Assembly (NCBI GenBank): GCA_047517485.1
Contig: JAKZSU010000134.1
Location: 1 to 12,158 of the forward strand
Direction: 5' to 3'
DNA from: JAKZSU01 sp047517485
GTDB taxonomy: Bacteria; Pseudomonadota; Alphaproteobacteria; UBA7887
DNA: 12,158 nt
Shown here: positions 6,077 to 12,091 of the stretch, piece after piece
Layout: every line of letters begins with the position of its first letter
Position numbering within the stretch: position 1 is the stretch's first letter
Position numbers and translations under genes: made by a program
The notes under the pieces: generated by a model
The model's input: only the letters and a program-made list of their open reading frames with translations
The model's database searches: none
Told to the model about the DNA's origin: nothing

Positions 6077-6573
6077 TGAACGGTGACTCACTCAAAGAAA
6101 TCATCGGCCTCGCCTATGACTATCAGATCGAACTCTCTGAAGAGAGCGATAGAGGTGCCGCCATTTTAGCGGCGGCTAATTTTGAAGAATGGCTTGGTAG
6201 CATTATATCGGGATATTTTGCGAAATTAAATTCTGAATTAAAAAGAAAACTATTTGAGAATGGGACGCTCTCTACTTTTTCGGCAAAAATAGATTTTGGC
6301 TTTGCACTTGGTTTCTACGACAAAGATACCTTAAATAAACTCCATGTTATCAAGAAAATAAGAAATAAATTTGCTCACTCGACGAAACCTATGAGATTTG
6401 AAAGTGACTCAATATTAAGCATGTATCGGAAGTTAGATAAAGGAGATACCTCAAATTCGGATAATCCACGTACGAGGTATTTGAAGTACTTGGTGCAGGT
6501 GCAAGAAACCATCGTGGCGGACCTCTATAGCGGCAAAGCGGAACGCAGACGGAAGAGAGAGAACGGCACATGA
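6076..6573 (+). CDS. MltR-family / HEPN-like protein, AT-rich cargo gene
   Basis: The likely start is the ATG at 6076 (a GTG at 6073 is adjacent), giving 165 residues. It follows the MltR/DUF4145-like pattern: ESDRGAAILAAANFEEWL (residues about 23-40), LSTFSAKIDFGFALGFYDKDT (about 65-85, split here by position), and KIRNKFAHS (94-102). The last contains R96-x4-H101, the active-site arrangement of HEPN ribonucleases. MltR is a mannitol repressor in enterobacteria, but many relatives are uncharacterised accessory proteins, so I do not assign that function. Most of the gene is clearly AT-rich against GC-rich neighbours, which points to recent transfer. It overlaps the HNH gene by 4 bases (ATGA). 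A defence or helper-interference role is possible but unproven. Confidence 0.7.
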   Translation: MNGDSLKEIIGLAYDYQIELSEESDRGAAILAAANFEEWLGSIISGYFAKLNSELKRKLFENGTLSTFSAKIDFGFALGFYDKDTLNKLHVIKKIRNKFAHSTKPMRFESDSILSMYRKLDKGDTSNSDNPRTRYLKYLVQVQETIVADLYSGKAERRRKRENGT

Positions 6574-6857
6574 GCCGCAGCCACCTACACCTGAACGCTC
6601 GCCGCTGGGCCGCCGTGCGCCGCGCCGTTCTCAACCGCGACAACTTCAGGTGCGTCGAGTGCGGCCGGGCCGGTCGCCTGGAAGTGGATCACATCTCGCC
6701 GTTGCAACGCGAACCGGGACAAGACCCCTACGCCCCGACCGGATTGCAAACGCTTTGCCGGAACTGCCATATTCAGAAAACACGGCGCGAGAATCAGCGC
6801 CAGTTGACGCCAGCCGAGGCCGCGTGGCGCGCGCTGGTCGCGGAAATGCTCGCTTGA
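6570..6857 (+). CDS. HNH endonuclease (phage packaging-associated type)
   Basis: The 95-residue protein has the compact HNH layout of phage nucleases found beside terminase genes. It has a basic N-terminus (RRWAAVRRAVLNRDNFRC), a first zinc pair C28-x2-C31, the catalytic segment LEVDHISPL (D40, H41), and a second pair C63-x2-C66 followed by H67 (LCRNCHIQKTRREN). In HK97-like phages such proteins work with terminase in cutting DNA for packaging. Its ATG overlaps the end of the preceding gene. Codon use returns to the GC-rich pattern of the element. It is the last gene before a strong terminator. Confidence 0.9.
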   Translation: MSRSHLHLNARRWAAVRRAVLNRDNFRCVECGRAGRLEVDHISPLQREPGQDPYAPTGLQTLCRNCHIQKTRRENQRQLTPAEAAWRALVAEMLA

Positions 6858-6889
6858 AAAGTGTTGCACGAAATAACGTAATCATTCGT

Positions 6890-6921
6890 AAAAAGGGGTA
6901 TCAAAATGATACCCCTTTTTT
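6890..6921. terminator. Strong bidirectional hairpin terminator
   Basis: AAAAAGGGGTATCA (6890-6903), loop AAA, and TGATACCCCTTTTT (6907-6920) form a perfect 14-base stem ending in six T residues. It lies about 30 bases after the HNH stop and would insulate the early block from the head operon. Confidence 0.93.
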
Positions 6922-6993
6922 GAGACCAATGATATACAAGTAACGCAAATGTATTACCCAAATATTCGTAACATATTGTTAGGATATATAGTC

Positions 6994-7023
6994 TTTACAT
7001 GAAAGAAATACTTTATGTATAAT
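6994..7023 (+). promoter_or_regulatory. Sigma-70-type promoter for the head operon
   Basis: TTTACA (6994-6999) and a perfect TATAAT (7018-7023) are separated by 18 bases in an AT-rich stretch just after the terminator. Transcription would start near 7030, upstream of the capsid start at 7055 and downstream of an ATG at 7022. Confidence 0.7.
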
Positions 7024-7054
7024 GGCGATATCCCCACTTTTATTAGGATTCTCC

Positions 7055-8389
7055 ATGACCTCCGCTCAAAAACGACTTCGCGATCTTCGCGAGCGCCAGT
7101 CCCGCGAACGCGGCCGAATGGCAGAACTTTCCCTGGTCGACGAGCTGGGCGACGAACATCGCGCCGAGCTTGATACGATCGAAAAAGGCACGCCCGATTT
7201 GGAGCGCCAAATGCGCGCCGCCGTGATCGCGCTTGAGAACGAGGAACGGGAAGCGGAAACCTGCGCCGTGGACGACCCGGACACCGAACAGCGCGAGCGG
7301 ATCGAGCTGCGCTCCAAGGCGATGCTGACAACCTATTTCATGAACGCGGCACGCGGCCGGCTGGCCGATGGCGCCGAGGCGGAACTGCAATCGGCGGCGG
7401 GTGTCAGCGGCCACGGGATTCCGCTCGAATTGTGGGACGTTCCGATATCGCGCCGCGACGGCGAAGGCGAGCGCGAGACCCGCGCGATCACGCCGGCGCC
7501 CGGCACGGTTGGCGTCAATCTCGATGCGGTCCGTCCGGCTGTGTTTGCCAACAGCATCGCGCCGCGCCTGGGAATCGAAATGCCGCGTGTGATGAGCGGC
7601 ACCTATGCCAGCGCCACGATCACGACTTCTCAAACTGCGGCAGCGCTCGACAAGGGCGCGGCGGCCGTCGGCACCGCCGGAGCGCTGACTGTCACGACCG
7701 CGACCCCGAAGCGCGTATCGGCGCGCCTTGAGCTGACTCTGGAAGATATCGCGGCCGTGGGGCAAGCCAATTTCGAGAGCATCTTGCGCGAGAATTTAGC
7801 GTTGGCGCTGTCAGATCAACTTGACGACCAGGTAATCAACGGCAACGGGACCGCGCCTAACCTTGCCGGAATCTTTCAGGGCCTTACCGACCCGACTGCG
7901 GCGCCGACTGCGATCGCCGACTTCGACGCTTTTGTCGCGGCCTTCGCGGGCGGCGCTGACGGACTTTGGGCGAACACCGTCAAAGAAGTGGCAATCGTCG
8001 GTGGCGTTGAAACCTACCGCTTGAGCGCCAGCACGTTCCGTGATCCCGCGACCGGCACGGCGGGCGGCCGTGGCGACAAGGCATTCAGCGATTACGGAAT
8101 GGAACACTACGGCGGATGGTGGACCAACACGAGGATGCCTGACCCGGCAACATTCATGAGCGTGAATAACGTGCAGCAAGCGATTCTCTATCGCAAGGGC
8201 CGCTCCATGTCGGGCGGCGCTGGCGCGATGCGCACGGCTGTTTGCCCGCACTGGAACGTCATCGACATCGATGACATTTACAGCGGCAGTGCGCAAGGCG
8301 AGCGGTATTTCACGATGCATGTTTTGTTGGGTGACGTGATCCTTGTGCAGCCGAATGCGTATGCCCAAGTCGCGTTCCAAGTAGCGTGA
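7055..8389 (+). CDS. HK97-type major capsid protein
   Basis: The 444-residue protein forms the head shell. Residues about 1-100 are highly charged and helical, as expected for the scaffolding delta domain removed by the prohead protease. Residues about 125-444 are the HK97-fold part: a spine region around GVNLDAVRPAVFANSIAPRL, PKRVSARLELTLEDIA, NLAGIFQGL, and the C-terminal HVLLGDVILVQPNAYAQVAF. I chose the ATG at 7055 because AGGA sits 6 bases before it, and because the ATG at 7022 overlaps the predicted -10 box. It is the first gene of the head operon and is followed by the protease, the reverse of the usual order. Confidence 0.9.
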   Translation: MTSAQKRLRDLRERQSRERGRMAELSLVDELGDEHRAELDTIEKGTPDLERQMRAAVIALENEEREAETCAVDDPDTEQRERIELRSKAMLTTYFMNAARGRLADGAEAELQSAAGVSGHGIPLELWDVPISRRDGEGERETRAITPAPGTVGVNLDAVRPAVFANSIAPRLGIEMPRVMSGTYASATITTSQTAAALDKGAAAVGTAGALTVTTATPKRVSARLELTLEDIAAVGQANFESILRENLALALSDQLDDQVINGNGTAPNLAGIFQGLTDPTAAPTAIADFDAFVAAFAGGADGLWANTVKEVAIVGGVETYRLSASTFRDPATGTAGGRGDKAFSDYGMEHYGGWWTNTRMPDPATFMSVNNVQQAILYRKGRSMSGGAGAMRTAVCPHWNVIDIDDIYSGSAQGERYFTMHVLLGDVILVQPNAYAQVAFQVA

Positions 8390-8395
8390 TGGCCG

Positions 8396-8974
8396 ATGTC
8401 CGACTATCCGGTCTTCGAAGCGGCTGAGCTGGAAATACGCCGTTCCGGCGACAAGAGAATCCTGACCGGGCGGTTCAACTACGGCAGCACGGCGACGATC
8501 CGCGATCGTGGCCGTGTCCGCAAAGAGCCCTTCAAGCCTCACGCTTTCAACTTCGCAATCGAGGACGAGACGCGCCAGCTCGACATTCTGGTCGGTCACG
8601 ATTTCGGCAGGCCGATCGCATCGCGCAAGGCCGGCACGCTCGAAATCGAGGACAGTGCCGACGCTGTGAACTTCGAGGCAAGGCTTCCCGACGATCCGCC
8701 GTCATGGGTGGTTGACGCGGAGAAGTCCATTGCCGCCGGACTCATGGTCGGTTTGTCTCCGGGCTTCGCGGTGCCGCCCGCGTCGGTTGTGCCGGACGCG
8801 GAGCGGCTTGAAGACGAGCCGGGCAATCCAGGCGTGCAGATTCGCGTGATCCGCGCGGCCGTGTTGCGGGAATTCTCTGTCGTGACGGCACCCGCCTACC
8901 CGGACGCGGCGGTCGACCTCCGCGCCGACGATTTTGGCCGGGCGCCGAATCGGAGGCGACGGCTGTGGCTGTAA
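8396..8974 (+). CDS. Prohead protease (HK97 type, peptidase S78)
   Basis: The 192-residue enzyme would cleave the capsid delta domain and itself during head maturation. Typical family segments are visible: RILTGRFNYGSTATIRD, LDILVGHDFGRPIASRKAG with catalytic H68, AAGLMVGLSPGF with catalytic S121, and LREFSVVTAPAYPDA with E159 as the probable third catalytic residue. Length is normal. It begins 6 bases after the capsid stop, and the next gene starts inside its last codons. Unlike HK97 itself, the protease lies downstream of the capsid gene. Confidence 0.9.
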   Translation: MSDYPVFEAAELEIRRSGDKRILTGRFNYGSTATIRDRGRVRKEPFKPHAFNFAIEDETRQLDILVGHDFGRPIASRKAGTLEIEDSADAVNFEARLPDDPPSWVVDAEKSIAAGLMVGLSPGFAVPPASVVPDAERLEDEPGNPGVQIRVIRAAVLREFSVVTAPAYPDAAVDLRADDFGRAPNRRRRLWL

Positions 8975-9276
8975 CACTTACAGCGGCGCAACTGGCCGAG
9001 GCCGTTGGCGTCAGCTCGACCACGGCGGGGCGCCTGTTGGCCGCGGCCAGTGCGCTTGTCGAGCGATACGCGGCGGACGCGCCGCATGCCATATCGAACG
9101 AAGCCGCGATTCGCACGGCCGGATGGCTGGCCGAACAGCCGAGCGCCGCGATCCGCGCCGAGACCGAGGCCGATATCTCGACAAGTTACGCGCCGTCGAT
9201 GCAATCCGCCCTGCGACACTCGGGTGCGATGGCGTTGCTGAGTCCGTGGAAGATTCGCCGAGCGGGTGCGATATGA
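8965..9276 (+). CDS. Head-tail connector protein (gp6-like adaptor)
   Basis: This 103-residue protein is mostly helical: LTAAQLAEAVGV, TAGRLLAAASALVERYA, an EAAIRTAGWLAEQP helix, and the terminal ALRHSGAMALLSPWKIRRAG. The last segment is the hallmark of small gp6-like connectors that bind under the portal and form the first ring of the neck. The GTG start overlaps the protease end by 10 bases, and its stop overlaps the next start. In a satellite without tail genes it would be part of the surface that docks a helper tail. Confidence 0.82.
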   Translation: MAVTLTAAQLAEAVGVSSTTAGRLLAAASALVERYAADAPHAISNEAAIRTAGWLAEQPSAAIRAETEADISTSYAPSMQSALRHSGAMALLSPWKIRRAGAI

Positions 9277-9731
9277 CTCGGCGGCTTGCTCTGAGGCGCT
9301 TTCCCAACGAGGTGGTACGAAGGCGGCAGGGGCCTGGCGAATGGAATATCTATGGCCAATTTGATCCCGGCAAGATCATGGAAACGATATACCCCGCGCG
9401 GGTATTGCCGCTGACCCTGGAAGACCGCGACTTCGCTGGCGGGGTGGCTTTGTTTGACCGCCTGAAGGTTTACGTGCCGCGTGGAATCGCTCGACTTCGC
9501 GGCGAAGCTGACGCGCTGGAATGGGCCGGTAGCGTACTGACGTGGGCCGGCGAGCCCTTGGTCTGGGGCGCTGACGACGGCGTGTTGGTTGCCGACGATT
9601 CGGTTCCATTCCAGGCCGCGTTCGAGGATCGACAAGGTGACACCTTGGTCTACGCGGGTAACGTGTATATCGTCGAGGAAAGCCAGTCCTGGCCGCGATA
9701 CTCGCGCGCCATCGCGCTACGGGAGACGTGA
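9273..9731 (+). CDS. Head closure / head-tail joining protein
   Basis: From the ATG at 9273, which overlaps the connector stop (ATGA), this gives 152 residues; the frame is open further upstream but that part is antisense-like. It is a mainly beta protein with a GPGEWNIYGQFDPG entry, a DRLKVYVPRGIARLRG segment and a terminal DTLVYAGNVYIVEESQSW. This resembles head-closure proteins, in which the last strands (YxGxxYxVxxxxxW) are characteristic. It would form the ring that closes the filled head and meets the tail. The middle (about residues 85-105, Trp and Asp rich) looks element-specific. The portal start overlaps its stop by 4 bases. Confidence 0.72.
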   Translation: MTRRLALRRFPNEVVRRRQGPGEWNIYGQFDPGKIMETIYPARVLPLTLEDRDFAGGVALFDRLKVYVPRGIARLRGEADALEWAGSVLTWAGEPLVWGADDGVLVADDSVPFQAAFEDRQGDTLVYAGNVYIVEESQSWPRYSRAIALRET

Positions 9732-10792
9732 CCGTGCGGTGGCCGTGGCAAAGACGCGAGCGCCGGGACTCGGGCGGGGACTTCTCCGATGCCGTGGTCC
9801 GGCTGATCGAGGCGCAGGCGGCCGGGACGGCGGCCGATGCTTCCAGCACGGCGGCCGTCGAGGCGGCCAGCGGTGCGCTGTCACGAGCCTTTGCGAGCGC
9901 GGAGGTAGTCGGGGCGCCCTGGGTGCAGGAAGCCGTGACGCCGGTCGTCCTGGCGCAAGTGGGGCGCGACCTGATCCGGTCAGGCGATTCCATGCACGTA
10001 ATCAGGATGGGTCGGGACGGACTGGTGCGGTTGATACCTGCATCATCCTGGCACTGGGAAGGCTCGCACGATCCGGCTTCCTGGACGGTGCGCGTGACGG
10101 CCTACGGGCCTAGCACTTCGACCACCTGGAACCTGCCCGCGTCCGGCGTTGTATTCGTCCGCTGGGGCTCGGCGCCGGGGCAACCGTATGTCGGGATCGG
10201 GCCTTTGAGCTGGGCGCACACCACGGCGCGGCTGCAATCGGAAGCGGAGCGATCGCTTGCCGATGAGGCGCAAGGACCGATCGCGCAACTGTTGGCGATC
10301 CCGGCCGACGGCGGCGATGCCGGCGACGACGATCCGCTCAAAAAGCTCAAGGCCGACATCGCGGGGGCACGCGGAAAAGCCCTACTCGTCGAGACTTCGG
10401 CGGCGGGTTGGGGCGAAGGTCGCACGGCTGCGCCGCAACGCGACTGGCAAGCGGCAAGGCTAGGGCCGATGCCGCCCGAGTCGATGGCGACGATCCGAAG
10501 GGATGCATTCGAAGCCGTGCTGGCCGCGTGTGGGACGCCGCCGAGTCTGTTCGTCGACTCGGATGGCACGTCGCAGCGCGAAGCGGTGCGCCGATGGCAC
10601 CTCAACACCGTCTTACCGCTCGCGCGGCTGGTCGAGCACGAACTGTCCGTGAAGCTCGAAACGCCGGTCACGCTGAAATTCGACAGCTACGCGCTCGACA
10701 TGGTGAGCCGCGCAACGGTGGTTGCCAAGCTCGCCCAAGCGGGCGTGCCGATGGCGACCGCGCTTGAGGCCGTGAACCTCGACGGTGGCTAA
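9728..10792 (+). CDS. Portal protein (HK97 family)
   Basis: The 354-residue protein forms the ring at the special head vertex through which DNA is pumped. The family signature is clear: SALSRAFASAEVVG region, VVLAQVGRDLIRSGDSMHVI, RLIPASSWHWEG, SGVVFVRWGSAPGQPYVGIGPL, a PIAQLLAIP strand, and ESMATIRRDAFEAVLAACGTPPSLF. It ends with the LARLVEHELSVKLE stem and crown region. It is on the short side for HK97-type portals but looks complete. The GTG start overlaps the closure gene stop. Its position after the connectors, rather than before the protease, is unusual. Confidence 0.88.
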   Translation: MTVRWPWQRRERRDSGGDFSDAVVRLIEAQAAGTAADASSTAAVEAASGALSRAFASAEVVGAPWVQEAVTPVVLAQVGRDLIRSGDSMHVIRMGRDGLVRLIPASSWHWEGSHDPASWTVRVTAYGPSTSTTWNLPASGVVFVRWGSAPGQPYVGIGPLSWAHTTARLQSEAERSLADEAQGPIAQLLAIPADGGDAGDDDPLKKLKADIAGARGKALLVETSAAGWGEGRTAAPQRDWQAARLGPMPPESMATIRRDAFEAVLAACGTPPSLFVDSDGTSQREAVRRWHLNTVLPLARLVEHELSVKLETPVTLKFDSYALDMVSRATVVAKLAQAGVPMATALEAVNLDGG

Positions 10793-11273
10793 AGTCTGCG
10801 CAGTCGACGGGTGCGACCGGCGGGCGACAAAACGTGGCTGGTGCGCCATGCACGGTATGCGGGCGCACCGGCATGGCGATCCGCTCCATGACGCCTTTTC
10901 GCGCTGGACCGCAGAAATGGATGCTATGCTTCTGAACTGTTCGATCACGCGCCACGATCAACGGGCCTACGGAAAAGCGCCGGGCGGTCTTGCCGATGTC
11001 GCAAAGAAATTTAATAAAACCTATCAGGCGGCGGTCGATCGCTATGACCGCCTGCGGCGGCGCCAGGGAATCAAAGGCTTGTGGACTCGAATAGGCCTGT
11101 GGACCTCCACCGAGGACGACGTGATTAGAAACCACATGGCTGCGCCAGGCGAGCGTGTGCCTCTAGGCACTTGGCCCGAGGTCGCGCTGCACCTGGACCG
11201 GACGGCCAGGGCCGTGCGAACGCGAGCGTGCTACTTGCGGCAGGCGGACCACCTCGCCGGGACGACGGAATAA
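10785..11273 (+). CDS. Zinc-motif protein with two Myb/SANT-like repeats, unknown role
   Basis: I do not know a named family for the whole 162-residue protein. Residues 5-32 hold a small zinc motif, C5-x4-C10-x9-C20-x2-H23, followed by RAHRHGDPL, as often seen at the N-terminus of phage HNH or DNA-binding proteins; no HNH catalytic part follows. Two related repeats come next. Residues 41-93 run from WTAEMDAMLL to KTYQAAVDRYDRL; residues 106-153 run from WTSTEDDVIRNHM to RTARAVRTRACYL. Both fit a Myb/SANT-like DNA-binding helix-turn-helix. The GTG start overlaps the portal end by 8 bases, so it is the last gene of the head operon. With no recognisable small terminase, it is a candidate for recognising the packaging site, though it could instead be a late regulator. 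Confidence 0.68.
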   Translation: MAKVCAVDGCDRRATKRGWCAMHGMRAHRHGDPLHDAFSRWTAEMDAMLLNCSITRHDQRAYGKAPGGLADVAKKFNKTYQAAVDRYDRLRRRQGIKGLWTRIGLWTSTEDDVIRNHMAAPGERVPLGTWPEVALHLDRTARAVRTRACYLRQADHLAGTTE

Positions 11274-11337
11274 GGTTCCCCGCGAGGGGCCGCAATTGAC
11301 GATATGGGGCACTCTGCCCTGGCACGATGTAATAACC

Positions 11338-11350
11338 AAAGTGATAACAG
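11338..11350 (+). repeat. 13-base direct repeat, right copy
   Basis: AAAGTGATAACAG is identical to 729-741 and lies 54 bases inside the tRNA-Glu 3' end. It overlaps a small inverted repeat, ACAGTC-CCGAA-GACTGT (11347-11363). Together they look like a protein-binding arm of the right attachment region. Confidence 0.6.
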
Positions 11351-11385
11351 TCCCGAAGACTGTCAAAATATTTAAGTAAAATCAA

Positions 11386-11401
11386 TCACCTAGGAAGGTG
11401 A
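11386..11401 (-). terminator. Hairpin terminator of the tRNA-Glu gene
   Basis: TCACCT-AGGA-AGGTGA forms a perfect 6-base stem just past the tRNA 3' end. On the minus strand it is followed by TTGATTTT. It lies inside the element's right end, so the element seems to supply the terminator. Confidence 0.5.
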
Positions 11402-11403
11402 AC

Positions 11404-11412
11404 TGGCGTCCC
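11404..11412. other. Candidate right attachment site (attR) in the tRNA-Glu 3' end
   Basis: TGGCGTCCC is the complement of the terminal GGGACGCCA of the tRNA and is repeated exactly at 598-606. The tRNA stays intact because the element end restores its 3' sequence. Confidence 0.45.
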
Positions 11413-11478
11413 CAGGGGGAATCGAACCCCCGTTTTCGGCGTGAGAGGCCGATGTCCTGACCGCTAGACGATGGGGAC
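11404..11478 (-). tRNA. tRNA-Glu (anticodon CTC)
   Basis: The minus strand gives a complete cloverleaf of 75 bases including an encoded CCA. The acceptor stem GTCCCCA pairs with TGGGGAC, the discriminator is G, and the T-arm is GGGGGTTCGATTCCCCC. The anticodon stem TCGGC/GCCGA encloses the loop CTCTCAC. The anticodon CTC (complement of 11443-11445) reads GAG. Its 3' end points at the element, as expected for an integration target. Confidence 0.95.
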
Positions 11479-11489
11479 GCAGGCCCCGA

Positions 11490-11518
11490 TTAATAGCGAT
11501 CCGCCGTGGGCGGGGCAA
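11490..11518 (-). promoter_or_regulatory. Promoter of the tRNA-Glu gene
   Basis: On the minus strand TTGCCC (11518-11513) and TATTAA (11495-11490) are separated by 17 bases, with the tRNA 5' end 12 bases further on. Spacing and sequence fit a sigma-70 promoter. Confidence 0.55.
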
Positions 11519-11608
11519 GAGGCAAGCTGACGGGCGAGGCCATGACCGTCATCGATCCGTGGCCGCTGACCGCTTGGCGCCTATATTGAAGGGGCAGGAG
11601 GATTCTCT

Positions 11609-12049
11609 GTGTCTGAAAAGGCTCTCGCCAAGACCATGCCGCAATTCACCGAGCTTCCGCCCGGTTTGCGGGTCTTGCCCGGCGGCAAGAGTCTGGTGCG
11701 GCGGCAAAACCAAGCCGATGCCTTCATCGACATCGACTTTCCGCGCCGACACTGGGCCGACGGCGAGTACAAGCTGCGCTACCACGTCTATTCGAGCCCC
11801 ACGGAACGCGTTTCCGTCGAGGCATCGTCGGTGATCGAGGCGATTATCGCCGCCGGTATCGAGAACCCGTTCAAGATCGAGCGCGGCGCGGCGGTCGATG
11901 AGTTGCGCGCGGCGGTGGTCGGCGAGGGACGCCTGTTACCCGAGCAAGAGTCAGCGGACGCCACCGGCGAGCCTGATCCGAAATCCGGCGAAAGCGGCGA
12001 AAGTGCCGAGCGCGCCGAGAGCTATTGTCAAAAGTTGACGGAGCGGTAA
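11609..12049 (+). CDS. Hypothetical protein in the right flank
   Basis: The GTG start has an AGGAG ribosome binding site 8 bases upstream and gives 146 residues. I do not recognise a family. Residues about 10-90 look like a small globular domain (LPPGLRVLPGGKSLVRRQ, DIDFPRRHWADGEYKLRYHV, VIEAIIAAGIENPFKIERG). Residues about 105-140 are a low-complexity, Glu/Ser/Gly-rich acidic tail with short GESGES-type repeats, probably disordered. It has no signal peptide or membrane segment. It lies outside the tRNA and so probably belongs to the host or to a neighbouring insertion. A TATATT box at 11582-11587 could be its -10. Confidence 0.65.
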   Translation: MSEKALAKTMPQFTELPPGLRVLPGGKSLVRRQNQADAFIDIDFPRRHWADGEYKLRYHVYSSPTERVSVEASSVIEAIIAAGIENPFKIERGAAVDELRAAVVGEGRLLPEQESADATGEPDPKSGESGESAERAESYCQKLTER

Positions 12050-12091
12050 AAAGTCGATTCCTCATGAGAGTCGGCTGGGTTATAATTGTGC

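Larger units (their letters stand above)
598..11412. mobile_element. Integrated capsid-forming phage satellite (cf-PICI-like)
   Basis: The interval holds a tyrosine integrase, an AlpA-type regulator, a primase/replicase, a large terminase, an HNH nuclease, and the HK97-type capsid, protease, connector, closure and portal genes. Nearly all are on the plus strand and most are within a few bases of each other. I see no tail, tape-measure, lysis or phage repressor gene, which separates it from a complete small prophage and fits a satellite that makes its own head. The bounds are the 9-base direct repeat TGGCGTCCC (598-606 and 11404-11412). The right copy is the 3' end of tRNA-Glu. A second 13-base repeat, AAAGTGATAACAG, lies just inside each end. 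The class assignment is inference from gene content; the exact ends are less certain. Confidence 0.75.

Noticed and set aside
7022..7054. Earlier ATG for the capsid gene
   Set aside because: It overlaps the predicted -10 box and lacks a ribosome binding site; 7055 has AGGA at the right distance.
8934..9272. Upstream extension of the head-closure frame
   Set aside because: It runs out of frame through the protease and connector genes; the ATGA overlap at 9273 is the natural start.
11274..11319. Terminator for the head operon
   Set aside because: CCCC-GCGA-GGGG (11278-11289) and GGGC-ACTCT-GCCC (11307-11319) are only 4-base stems without T-runs, too weak to call.
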